A DNA stretch of 8,031 nucleotides from DATKHR01 sp035510155 (GCA_035510155.1 DATKHR010000392.1:1-8031), one strand, 5' to 3'. Positions 1 to 6,637 are shown, numbered from the stretch's first letter. The notes: generated by a model not told the origin, from the sequence alone. A program made the numbers and translations.

Positions 1-314
1 CGGCTCCGGTGACGATCACGGTCGCGGCCGTCGGGAGTCCGCCAAGGTTCGCGATTTTTCAAGCCTCGGCGGACGATGCGACGCTGGTGACGAGTTACCG
101 GCTGGACATCTTCAACGTCGGCGATGATCCCAATACGGCGCCGCCGTTGGCCTCTTCCGATCTCGGCAAGCCAGCCCCCGACGGCTCGGGCGTTATCAGT
201 GCGGATTGCACCGCGTTCCTCGCGGCGCTGGCGCCTGGGACGTATGAGGCCACGGTCAGTGCCGTAGACGGGGCAGGCGAGGGTCGCAGTTCGCCGATCA
301 CGTTTGCTCGCTAG
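1..314 (+). CDS. Fibronectin type III-like domain protein, C-terminal part (5' end outside window)
   Basis: The frame is open from base 3 to a TAG at 312-314, and the two codons before the first possible start (GTG at 9) are also open, so I read this as the C-terminal end of a longer protein. GTG9 has no Shine-Dalgarno. The visible ~103 residues look like one beta-sandwich repeat: an SYRLDIF strand, a long loop rich in D, P and G, then LAPGTYEATVSAVDGAGEG, which is typical of the F and G strands of fibronectin III folds, and a final SSPITFAR. Similar small domains are, from memory, common in secreted or surface proteins of Acidobacteria. No catalytic motif is visible and the rest of the protein lies upstream. 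It converges on the membrane-protein gene ending at 430. The fold assignment is moderate; the function is unknown. Confidence 0.6.
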   Translation, partial: APVTITVAAVGSPPRFAIFQASADDATLVTSYRLDIFNVGDDPNTAPPLASSDLGKPAPDGSGVISADCTAFLAALAPGTYEATVSAVDGAGEGRSSPITFAR

Positions 315-329
315 CGCCAGTTTTGCGCT
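313..329 (+). terminator. Weak hairpin at the stop codon of the fibronectin-like gene
   Basis: AGCGC at 313-317 can pair with GCGCT at 325-329 around a CAGTTTT loop. It begins inside the stop codon of the upstream gene. The stem is only 5 bp and no T-run follows, so a terminator role is a guess. The rest of the 115-base gap before the convergent gene holds only a short dyad, CGTCA-C-TGACG at 374-384. Confidence 0.2.
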
Positions 330-429
330 CGTCCGTTACCGCGTTCGCCGGCATGGCGCGGCCCAGAACGGCGCGTCACTGACGGTAGAGGTGTGTGGGA
401 TGGTTCCTGCTTCGCCCTTGCACGTCGAT

Positions 430-2394
430 CTATGGCATCCGGAAAACGTGATCGCCGCCGAAAACGGCGATCTCTTTCGCGCCGTGTGCTCGCAGCCACT
501 CGCTGACCTTCTGGCCGAGATCGCCGGCGTAATACGCTTCGTGGACGACGGCATGCGTCGCGCGTGTACTGCGGAGCACGCCCCACGCCAACTCCTCACG
601 GGAAACAGGCTCGGCCGTAGAGGCCTCCGGAGCTTCAAACCTCACAGGAGGTGCCGTCCGACGCTGAATCTCCTGAAGCGTTAGATCGAGGAGCTCGTAC
701 TCAGCCGGCTGGCCGCCCGTATAGCCATTCACGAGGCGTCGCCAATGATGCGTCGAGGCATACATGTATCGAACATCAAACGCGGGCTCACCGAGTGGAA
801 GCTCGACGATAACGTCAGCTGGCGCCAACGACGCGATGTATCCATAGACTGCCGGCACCTCTCGTTGAAGCGTCGGCAGCGCCGCAAGACCCGGCCGCTT
901 GTAGTCGGCCGAGTTCTGGTTGATCGGCAGCGGTGCCGAGAACGATTCGACAGCGATGAAGAGTGCGGCAGCGGCAGAAGGCCACTTGACGCGGGGCATT
1001 CGGCCGCGCACCTCGCTCAGACCGAGCCCCGCCAAGACGGCAAGACCAAGCGCGACGAGCATCCCGTATCGCGCTGGCACCCGAAGGCCATCGAAGCCGG
1101 GGATCACACGATAGAACCACTCGTACAGGTTGTGGCCGAGGACCACCCGATCCATCGCGCGAATCTCGGGCCCGAACGACATCACGATTGCGAAGAGCGT
1201 GAGGAGGCTGAAAACACCAGGCGGTGATCGTATCCATGCCATGAGGCGTTCGCGCGCTTCGCGCGAAGCCGCCAGCACCGCGACAACAGTCACGCCAGCG
1301 ACCACGAGCGCTCGTGGCAAGCTCGTAATTTTCAGTCCCGGAAGTCGGATGGTCCACCCGAGCAGCAGGGCTAGAACGACCGCGATCGCGCCGACCCCGG
1401 CGACAGTCACAATGCCGCGTCGTCGTGTGATCCCACGAATCCGAAATCCCGACCCACGAATCACGCCAATGATCGCAAGCACGACGACTGTCACGCCTGG
1501 AAAGAGCGCCCCTTCGGCTTTCGGCGATGCCCGCATGATCGATCCCCATAGACGCAGACCGGGATCGGCCGTCAAGTACCCATAGACATCGGCGGAAAAT
1601 TTCTGCGTCTCAGTGATCGACCGCGGATGGAATCCCAAATGCCGAAGCTCGACGTAAGGCACGAGAAACGGTACCGTCGCCACGCCAACCACCGCGCAGG
1701 TAATCGTCACGAAAACGATCACCCGCATATTCGACCAGAGGCCCCGCGTCGTGATCTCCCAGACCAGATACAGCGCGACGACGGGAGCAAAAAAGGCGAG
1801 GTAGTAGCCACATGACAGGTTCTGAAGGATCCACGCCGCGGCTGCGCCCCCGAGCGCGAGCGGCACGCGGGGCATCGAGAGCGTTGCAAAGTACCGGCGG
1901 AATCCATACAGAACGAACGGCATCCATGCCGCCGACAACACCTGCAGGTGCGGCACTGAGGCAAATCGATAGGGCGCGAACGCGTAGGCGACGCCGGCAA
2001 CCAGTGATGCACGGAAATCATCCGTCAGTTCCCGCACCAGCAGGAACGATCCAAGGCCGGAGAGCACGAACGTCGAGAGAAACAGCAGGTTGTAGCAGAG
2101 GATCGCGTTTCCCGTCGCCCGATAGATTGGCAGGATCTGGCCGGCCTGTGCAGCCAGGTGTTCCGAGTACGCCAGCGCCAGCGGATGCGGATAAAAGATG
2201 TTCGCGTTCCACCACCCTCGCCCGAAATGGGTGCCATCCCACGCGAGGATCCAGCAGTTGAGCAGCGGGTCGCCGAAATCGCCCGGAATGTCGTGGGACA
2301 GTCCGCCGGCGAGCGGCCACGTCATCATCACCGTGAGCGCCGCATAGGCCAACGTCGCCGCCGCGGTTTGCCGTGTGCGATCGAGCGGTTTCAA
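430..2394 (-). CDS. Large polytopic membrane protein, GT-C glycosyltransferase-like, with C-terminal soluble domain
   Basis: This 654-residue protein has about a dozen hydrophobic segments between residues 12 and 480, then a soluble tail of roughly 170 residues. The first segment (12-30) is followed by an acidic, exported-side loop with PGDFGDPLLNCWILAW (37-52) and WWNANIFYPHPLALAYSEHL (61-80). This layout, with acidic residues in the first loop after TM1, is characteristic of GT-C enzymes that take lipid-phosphate sugars (ArnT/PMT/YfhO-like). The tail includes DVIVELPLGEP (527-537) and a HHWRRLVNGYTGG stretch (549-561), probably periplasmic. The start is TTG at 2394, directly after an in-frame TGA, with GGTGA just upstream; the next Met is residue 23. 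It is the last gene of a three-gene leftward cluster, 14 bp after the permease. Sugar, donor and acceptor cannot be told. The GT-C-like assignment is inference from topology; a non-enzymatic membrane protein remains possible. Confidence 0.75.
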   Translation of the reverse strand: MKPLDRTRQTAAATLAYAALTVMMTWPLAGGLSHDIPGDFGDPLLNCWILAWDGTHFGRGWWNANIFYPHPLALAYSEHLAAQAGQILPIYRATGNAILCYNLLFLSTFVLSGLGSFLLVRELTDDFRASLVAGVAYAFAPYRFASVPHLQVLSAAWMPFVLYGFRRYFATLSMPRVPLALGGAAAAWILQNLSCGYYLAFFAPVVALYLVWEITTRGLWSNMRVIVFVTITCAVVGVATVPFLVPYVELRHLGFHPRSITETQKFSADVYGYLTADPGLRLWGSIMRASPKAEGALFPGVTVVVLAIIGVIRGSGFRIRGITRRRGIVTVAGVGAIAVVLALLLGWTIRLPGLKITSLPRALVVAGVTVVAVLAASREARERLMAWIRSPPGVFSLLTLFAIVMSFGPEIRAMDRVVLGHNLYEWFYRVIPGFDGLRVPARYGMLVALGLAVLAGLGLSEVRGRMPRVKWPSAAAALFIAVESFSAPLPINQNSADYKRPGLAALPTLQREVPAVYGYIASLAPADVIVELPLGEPAFDVRYMYASTHHWRRLVNGYTGGQPAEYELLDLTLQEIQRRTAPPVRFEAPEASTAEPVSREELAWGVLRSTRATHAVVHEAYYAGDLGQKVSEWLRAHGAKEIAVFGGDHVFRMP

Positions 2395-2408
2395 TCAGGT
2401 CACCAGGC

Positions 2409-3446
2409 TCAGGTTTCCCGGTGCGCGAGATCCTCGATGATGACCGAGATGATCGCGACGGTCGGGATGGCCAGGATGGCGCCGATGATGCCCCAGAGCG
2501 CGCCTCCGACGAGGAGCGCGATCATCACGGCAACCGGGCTGACGCCGACGCGGCGTTCCATAATCTTCGGCACCAGGATGTTGGACTCGAGCTGATGGAG
2601 GACCAGAAAATACGCGCCAGCGGTCAATGCGAGCTTCACGGACACCGTGAGCGCAACGGCAACCGCCGTCAGCCCTGCGATGATGGGTCCGATGAACGGA
2701 ATCATCTCCCCGATTGCCGCAACGAGCGCAATGACGTAGAAGTAGGGGACCTCCAGATAGCCAAGGCCGACCGCGGCGAACGTCCCCATCACGCCGGCGA
2801 GCACGACCTGGGCCCCGAGCCACGCGCTTACCTTGACGACCGAGTCTCGCGCGGCAAGCGCCGCTTCGCCCCGCCGTCCCTCCGGCAGGAGTCGCACGAG
2901 ATAGTCGAACATCGAGCGCGCCTCGACGAGGAAATAAAAGCTCAGGATCAGGACCGTCACGATGCCGAAGACGCCGCCCGCGAAGCTGGAGAGCGCCCCG
3001 ATCACCGTGCCGACGGCAGCCGCCGCGCTCGTTCCACTTGGCGCGTTCTGGACCGCCTCGGCCAACGTCACGCGGCGCCGCAGGAGTCGATAGCGAAGCA
3101 GCTGTGTCTGGACCTTGTCGAACTCATCGGGCAGCTTGGCCCACAGCGCGGCGGCCTGCGAGATGAGCCGCGGGATCACGGCCACACCCACCATCACGAC
3201 GACCAGGATCACGGCGAGATAGATCACGAGAATGGCAAACCACCGCGGCACGCGCGTGCGCCCGCGGTGCGGCCCCCGTTCGAGCCACTGCACCAGTGGA
3301 GAGAAGCCCATCGCGATGAGCGCGCTGACGTAAACTAGAAGGAGAGCCTCGCGCGCCGCCCACAGAGCCGCAATCAGGATCGCGACCACCGCGACCGTGA
3401 GTACGGTCTGCACCATGCGCCGTGTGTAGACGCGATCGGACAGCAA
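2409..3446 (-). CDS. AI-2E family transporter (PerM/YdiK/TqsA-like permease)
   Basis: This is a 345-residue inner-membrane protein of usual length for the AI-2E transporter family. It has two N-terminal hydrophobic helices (14-48), another at 69-92, a polar central region (95-145) and a C-terminal bundle. Family signatures are visible: SFYFLVEARSMF (169-180), GEMIPFIGPIIAGL (246-259), HQLESNILVPKIM (284-296) and GGALWGIIGAILAIPTVA (314-331). Family members export small molecules such as autoinducer-2 or are implicated in Na+/H+ exchange; many have no known substrate, so the family name should not be taken as proof of quorum sensing. The start is uncertain. TTG 3446 gives a DRVYTRR stretch before TM1, which fits the family; ATG 3416 would remove ten residues. 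Neither has a clear Shine-Dalgarno. It lies 22 bp after the aminotransferase, so translation may depend on coupling. Confidence 0.9.
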   Translation of the reverse strand: MLSDRVYTRRMVQTVLTVAVVAILIAALWAAREALLLVYVSALIAMGFSPLVQWLERGPHRGRTRVPRWFAILVIYLAVILVVVMVGVAVIPRLISQAAALWAKLPDEFDKVQTQLLRYRLLRRRVTLAEAVQNAPSGTSAAAAVGTVIGALSSFAGGVFGIVTVLILSFYFLVEARSMFDYLVRLLPEGRRGEAALAARDSVVKVSAWLGAQVVLAGVMGTFAAVGLGYLEVPYFYVIALVAAIGEMIPFIGPIIAGLTAVAVALTVSVKLALTAGAYFLVLHQLESNILVPKIMERRVGVSPVAVMIALLVGGALWGIIGAILAIPTVAIISVIIEDLAHRET

Positions 3447-3468
3447 AAAGAAGACCCGGGAAAAAGTG

Positions 3469-4683
3469 CTAGCGAAGGAAGCCGGCCGTGAAGTCCGCCA
3501 TCAAATCGTATATCTCTCGCAGCTCATTCAACGGGGCGAGGAACACGATCCGCAGGAACCCTTGATCCGCAGGCAGCCCGAAACCGGACCCATACACGCT
3601 CAACACTCCCGTCGCGTGCAGCAGGGCTTTGACGTACTCTTCGTCCGTTCGACCTTCGGGCAGCGCCACGCGCGGCATTGCATAGAACGCTGCGGTGGGC
3701 GCCACACACGTCACGCCGGGCATCTCGCACAGCCGCGACACGGTGAGGTCCGCGCGCGCTTTCAGCGCGTCACGGAAAGCCACTTGATGCGACTTGTCCC
3801 CCTCGAGCGCCGGCGCAATCGCATGCTGCATCGGCAGGACACTGCAAATGCGCCCATCGGCGAGCTTCCTTACGCCCGCCGCTACATCGTCCAATCTCGG
3901 CGACCGTCCGATTGCCATCCAGCCGGTTCGCCAGCCGGGCGCCAGGTAGGCCTTGGACAGGCTCGAGTAGGAGATGATGGCGGCATCGGGGTCCAGAATC
4001 CCGAGAGGCTCGACCGGACCGTCAAAGCCAAGGTCGCCGTACACCTCGTCGGCGAGAATCAACAGCCCGTGACGATCGGCGAAGTTCAGCAACGCGCGCC
4101 GCACGTCGCGGGGATAGACGGCGCCCGTGGGATTATTCGGATCGATGATGACCAGCGCGCGCGTCGCCGGCGTCACGAGGCGCTCGAGGTGATCGAGATC
4201 CGGCATCCAGCCGTTCGATGGATCGAGGCGGTAGAACTTGGTTTTGGCTTCGAGCTTGGCGAGGACCGCTGTGTACAGCGGATAAGTCGGCATCGGCACG
4301 AGCACTTCGTCACTCGAATTGATCGCCGCGCCAAGCGTGAGCTCGATGCCCTCCGACGTCCCGGCCGTGAGGAACACGCGATCGGCGGTGACCGGAAAAC
4401 CGTTTCTCGTGTACTCCACGGCAACGGCTTCGCGCGCGTCGGGAATCCCGGCGGACGGCCCATAGGTGTTGTGCCCGTCGCGCATGGCTCGTTCGACGGC
4501 TGCCACGAGATGCGGCGGCGTGTTGAAGCCAAACGCCACCGGATCGCCGATGTTCAAATATCGAACGCGCTTGCCCGCCGCCTCAACCTTTTGCGCTTCC
4601 GCGACGATATTCCTGATCGCATAAGTAAATTGTTGGAGACGCGCAGCCGTCGGAATTACTGAGTGGATTTTCGCGATGGTCAC
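3469..4683 (-). CDS. Class I/II PLP-dependent aminotransferase, alanine-aminotransferase (AlaA-like) type
   Basis: This 404-residue cytosolic enzyme matches fold-type I aminotransferases over its full length. The N-terminal RLQQFTYAIRNIVAEA (15-30) and YLNIGDPVAFGFNTPP (42-57) are typical of the AlaA/archaeal alanine aminotransferase branch, which makes alanine from pyruvate with glutamate as donor. Active-site landmarks are present: NTYGPSAGIP (72-81), GTSEGIE (108-114), DPNNPTG (181-187, Asn184 expected near PLP), DEVY (212-215, Asp212 to the pyridine nitrogen), SLSKAY (241-246) with Lys244 as the Schiff-base lysine, PGWRTGW (249-255) with Arg252 to phosphate, and Arg378 in FLRIVF as the likely substrate-carboxylate arginine. 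All key residues are intact. The start is GTG at 4683, giving the expected family N-terminus. It is the first gene of the leftward cluster. Exact substrate within the family is inferred. Confidence 0.93.
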   Translation of the reverse strand: MTIAKIHSVIPTAARLQQFTYAIRNIVAEAQKVEAAGKRVRYLNIGDPVAFGFNTPPHLVAAVERAMRDGHNTYGPSAGIPDAREAVAVEYTRNGFPVTADRVFLTAGTSEGIELTLGAAINSSDEVLVPMPTYPLYTAVLAKLEAKTKFYRLDPSNGWMPDLDHLERLVTPATRALVIIDPNNPTGAVYPRDVRRALLNFADRHGLLILADEVYGDLGFDGPVEPLGILDPDAAIISYSSLSKAYLAPGWRTGWMAIGRSPRLDDVAAGVRKLADGRICSVLPMQHAIAPALEGDKSHQVAFRDALKARADLTVSRLCEMPGVTCVAPTAAFYAMPRVALPEGRTDEEYVKALLHATGVLSVYGSGFGLPADQGFLRIVFLAPLNELREIYDLMADFTAGFLR

Positions 4684-4690
4684 GCGCCAA

Positions 4691-4717
4691 ATTGTACCTT
4701 GAGCAGCTTTGTGTAAA
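4691..4717 (-). promoter_or_regulatory. Candidate promoter of the aminotransferase-permease-membrane protein cluster
   Basis: On the minus strand TTTACA (4717-4712) is followed after 15 bases by TACAAT (4696-4691); each hexamer matches five of six sigma-70 consensus positions. The spacer is shorter than the ideal 17. The -10 box ends only seven bases before the GTG start, so transcription from it would begin at or beside the start codon and give a leaderless message. The AAGG 12-15 bases upstream of the GTG could instead be a distant ribosome site if the real promoter lies farther up. Confidence 0.35.
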
Positions 4718-4726
4718 TTCTACGCA

Positions 4727-4740
4727 CTAATGAGCATTAG
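4727..4740. promoter_or_regulatory. Perfect dyad CTAATG-AG-CATTAG in the divergent intergenic region, candidate operator
   Basis: Two exact 6-base inverted arms separated by AG lie in the comparatively AT-rich region between the leftward aminotransferase and the rightward VWA gene. The site is nine bases upstream of the candidate leftward -35 box, a normal place for a dimeric regulator. The arms are too AT-rich and short to be a convincing terminator. No regulator is encoded next to it, so its partner is unknown. Confidence 0.35.
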
Positions 4741-4746
4741 GGTTCC

Positions 4747-4782
4747 GTCGAGTTGAGTAATTCTTACGCGATTGAGCTCGAC
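4747..4782. repeat. Spaced inverted repeat GTCGAG...CTCGAC upstream of the VWA gene
   Basis: GTCGAG at 4747-4752 and CTCGAC at 4777-4782 are exact inverted arms 24 bases apart, and a few inner bases can also pair imperfectly. In the VWA transcript this would be a leader hairpin ending about 30 bases before the AAAGAGG ribosome site. It may be chance in GC-rich DNA. Confidence 0.25.
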
Positions 4783-4814
4783 CTTTGTGGCGCGCAGACG
4801 ATTACAAAACTGAT

Positions 4815-4821
4815 AAAGAGG
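4815..4821 (+). promoter_or_regulatory. Purine-rich ribosome site AAAGAGG that may set an earlier VWA start
   Basis: AAAGAGG lies 5 bases before GTG 4827 and 8 bases before TTG 4830, both in frame with the VWA gene. The ATG at 4875, which gives the cleaner signal peptide, has no comparable site. Use of 4827 or 4830 would add 15-16 polar residues before the signal sequence. Confidence 0.35.
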
Positions 4822-4874
4822 TCTCTGTGTTGAACTTACCAACTTGGCAAACTGATTGGAATAGAACGCGGTCG

Positions 4875-5813
4875 ATGAAGCGGCGCGGGCTCATCGTAGG
4901 CGTGGCTGCCGCCGCCTTCATCGCGGCGCAACTGGGGGCTCAAGAGCCACAACCTCCCGCTGCGACGTTCAGATCGAGTATCGATCTCGTCCGCGTGACG
5001 GCTGTCGTCCGCGACCATAAGGGCCGATTCGTTCAGGATTTGACCGTGCATGATTTCCAGGTGTTCGACAACGGCCTGACGCGTCCCATCACCGAGTTCC
5101 AACGGGACATCGCTGGCGTCAGTGTGGCCCTGCTCTTCGATGTCAGCGGCAGCATGGAGGGCCATCTCGAGTACGCGCGCGAGGCTGCGACGCACGTTCT
5201 CAGCTGGCTCAATCCCGTGAAGGACGAGGCCGCCATTTACACGTTCGACACACGGCTCGAAGAGGTCATGCCCTTCACGGCGGGGCTGAAAGCCTTGCCG
5301 CAGGCGATGAAAAGCGTGGTGCCGTTTGGCGCGACCTCGCTCCACGATGCCATCGCCGACACGGCCAAACGCGTCGGATCACGGGAAGGGCGGCGCCGCG
5401 CCGTTGTCGTCCTGACCGACGGCAACGACAACGCAAGCAGGCTGACGCCGCCGCAGGTATCGGCCATCGCGAGCGAAATCGATGTGCCGGTGTATCTCTT
5501 CGGCATCGTTCCATCGATCGACAACCCAACATCGGAGATGGCCACGAACTCGGTCGCGCAATCGGCGCTCGGGGGGCCATTAGCGGACCTGGCGGCGTGG
5601 ACCGGCGGGCATGCGTTCGTCGCGAGCACCCCGGCCCAGAGAAGCGCTGCGGCGCGTCAGATCATCGACGAGCTGCGGCATCAGTACCTCATCGCGTTCG
5701 AATCGAGCGGGAGTCCGGGCTGGCACCCTCTCGTCGTACGCGCGAGGCAGAAAGACCTCATCGTGAGAGCGCGTAGTGGGTACTTCGCGGGGCAATCACG
5801 CCCGTCGTTTTAG
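4875..5813 (+). CDS. Secreted von Willebrand factor A domain protein (VWFA-related Acidobacterial type)
   Basis: From ATG 4875 the product is 312 residues. Residues 1-23 are a Sec signal peptide: MKRR, a hydrophobic core to about 18, then cleavage near AQLGAQ. A short beta-rich N-terminal region follows, with SIDLVRVTAVVRDHKG (35-50) and LTVHDFQVFDNG (56-67), typical of the acidobacterial VWFA family. The VWA domain starts at about residue 82. Its metal-ion-dependent adhesion site is complete: DVSGS (89-93) as D-x-S-x-S, Thr154 in FGATSLHDAI, and Asp182 in TDGND (181-185). The C-terminus, DELRHQYLIAFESSG and RARSGYFAG, is also typical. The domain should bind Mg2+ and a protein partner outside the cytoplasmic membrane; the ligand is unknown. 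The start is uncertain because a better ribosome site precedes in-frame GTG 4827/TTG 4830. It forms an operon with the OmpA-type lipoprotein that follows. Confidence 0.9.
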   Translation: MKRRGLIVGVAAAAFIAAQLGAQEPQPPAATFRSSIDLVRVTAVVRDHKGRFVQDLTVHDFQVFDNGLTRPITEFQRDIAGVSVALLFDVSGSMEGHLEYAREAATHVLSWLNPVKDEAAIYTFDTRLEEVMPFTAGLKALPQAMKSVVPFGATSLHDAIADTAKRVGSREGRRRAVVVLTDGNDNASRLTPPQVSAIASEIDVPVYLFGIVPSIDNPTSEMATNSVAQSALGGPLADLAAWTGGHAFVASTPAQRSAAARQIIDELRHQYLIAFESSGSPGWHPLVVRARQKDLIVRARSGYFAGQSRPSF

Positions 5814-5817
5814 GAGG
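5812..5817 (+). promoter_or_regulatory. Shine-Dalgarno AGGAGG overlapping the VWA stop codon
   Basis: The perfect AGGAGG shares its first two bases with the TAG stop of the VWA gene and lies 6 bases before ATG 5824. This fixes the lipoprotein start at 5824 rather than at an earlier in-frame codon inside the VWA gene, and implies that ribosomes ending VWA can restart on the lipoprotein. Confidence 0.85.
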
Positions 5818-5823
5818 ATTGTC

Positions 5824-6504
5824 ATGTTGCGGAAATTCTTCGTGGCCGTTCCCATGGTTGTTCTGGCAATCGGGGGCACGACGGCGTGCGCGACCAAGAA
5901 GTTCGTGCGCACGAGCGTGGGGGAAGTCAACGACAAGGTCGACTCGATGGGCCGCTCGCTTGAGGAGACACAGGAGCGGACGCGGAGGAACGAGGGGCGA
6001 ATCGGCGAAGTCGACCAGAAGGCGCAGGCGGCAGCTCAGTCGGCACAGCAGGCCAACGACGCCGCCGCGGCCGCGAACAGAGCGGCTGTCGACGCGCGGA
6101 GCGAGGCGAATTCCAAGTTCGAGACGATCGACAGGAATAGCAAGCGCCTCGTCTACGAGGTCGTGCTGAGCGAGGATCAGGGCAACTTCAAGTTTGGAAA
6201 AGCCAACCTTCCGGACGAAGCCAAGGTCAAAATCGACGAGATGGTCTCGCGCCTGAAGCAGGATCCGAAGAATGTGTTCATCGAGATCGAGGGACACACT
6301 GACAACGTCGGCAACAAGATCGCGAACGAGAAGCTGGGTCTCGAGCGCGCGGAGGCCGTGCAGCGCTATCTGTACGAGCAGTACCAGATACCGTTGCACA
6401 AGATGAGCGTGATCAGCTACGGCGAGGACAAGCCGATCGCGCCGAACAAGACCCGGGACGGCCGCGCGCAGAACCGCCGCGTCGTCATCAAGGTCCTGTC
6501 CTAG
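5824..6504 (+). CDS. OmpA-family lipoprotein with alanine-rich coiled-coil spacer
   Basis: The 226-residue product begins with a lipoprotein signal: MLRKFF, a hydrophobic core (7-17) and GGTTAC with Cys22 as likely lipidation site; the -3 position is Thr rather than Leu, so the lipobox is not ideal. Residues 30-106 are charged then alanine-rich (AQAAAQSAQQANDAAAAANR, 67-86), with the small-residue heptad look of Lpp-like trimeric coils. Residues 110-226 are an OmpA-C/Pal domain: VLSEDQGNFKFGKANL, then EGHTDNVGN with Asp160 and GLERAEAVQRYL with Arg175, the pair that binds diaminopimelate in peptidoglycan, and SYGEDKPIAPN and GRAQNRRVVI at the end. It should link the outer membrane to the cell wall. 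It is co-translated with the VWA protein, a plausible partner. Family and motifs are clear; a specific role, such as Pal proper, is less likely given the long coiled spacer. Confidence 0.93.
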   Translation: MLRKFFVAVPMVVLAIGGTTACATKKFVRTSVGEVNDKVDSMGRSLEETQERTRRNEGRIGEVDQKAQAAAQSAQQANDAAAAANRAAVDARSEANSKFETIDRNSKRLVYEVVLSEDQGNFKFGKANLPDEAKVKIDEMVSRLKQDPKNVFIEIEGHTDNVGNKIANEKLGLERAEAVQRYLYEQYQIPLHKMSVISYGEDKPIAPNKTRDGRAQNRRVVIKVLS

Positions 6505-6544
6505 CCCCATGTAGCGGGGCTGTCACAAAGCTCCGCTGCCCCGC
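6503..6544 (+). terminator. Overlapping hairpins just after the OmpA lipoprotein gene
   Basis: Three pairings compete for the same G-rich strand. AGCCCC (6503-6508) pairs with GGGGCT (6516-6521); AGCGGGGCT (6513-6521) pairs with AGCTCCGCT (6529-6537) over nine positions with one G-U and a 7-base GTCACAA loop; GCGGGGC (6514-6520) pairs with GCCCCGC (6538-6544). Only one can form at a time. The position fits a terminator or a 3'-end stabiliser for the VWA-OmpA transcript, but no T-run follows, so plain intrinsic termination is not supported here. Confidence 0.4.
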
Positions 6545-6586
6545 GAGTCCGGAGGAGGCCGGCGAGCGCGCGTCGCAAGCAGCAGT

Positions 6587-6620
6587 CAGCGGTCGGAGTC
6601 ACACGACCGCTGGCCGCTGA
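6587..6620. repeat. Perfect 9-bp inverted repeat with a second copy of one arm
   Basis: CAGCGGTCG (6587-6595) and CGACCGCTG (6604-6612) are exact inverted arms with an 8-base loop. A second near copy of the right arm, CCGCTGA (6614-6620), can pair instead with TCAGCGG (6586-6592). The mix of direct and inverted CAGCGG-type units looks like a small intergenic repeat element. It lies midway between two convergent genes and may help end transcription from either side. Confidence 0.45.
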
Positions 6621-6637
6621 TCTGTGACGGGCGCTGT

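Noticed and set aside
745..1585. Two overlapping plus-strand frames (745-1227 and 1130-1585) inside the GT-C-like gene
   Set aside because: Both are low-complexity, Arg-rich and lie antisense to continuous membrane segments of the real protein.
2373..3338. A 321-residue open frame on the plus strand, antisense to the AI-2E permease
   Set aside because: The product is an Asp/Arg/His-rich string with no fold-like pattern, while the minus strand carries clear permease signatures. It is a composition artefact.
2409..3446. Reading the permease as evidence for an autoinducer-2 quorum-sensing system
   Set aside because: No luxS, lsr or other signalling gene is present, and most members of this family have other or unknown substrates.
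3466..4662. A 398-residue open frame on the plus strand, antisense to the aminotransferase
   Set aside because: It mirrors a gene with every PLP active-site motif intact. The antisense product is rich in Arg, His and Glu with no recognisable domain, as expected from GC-rich codon bias keeping stops out of the opposite strand.
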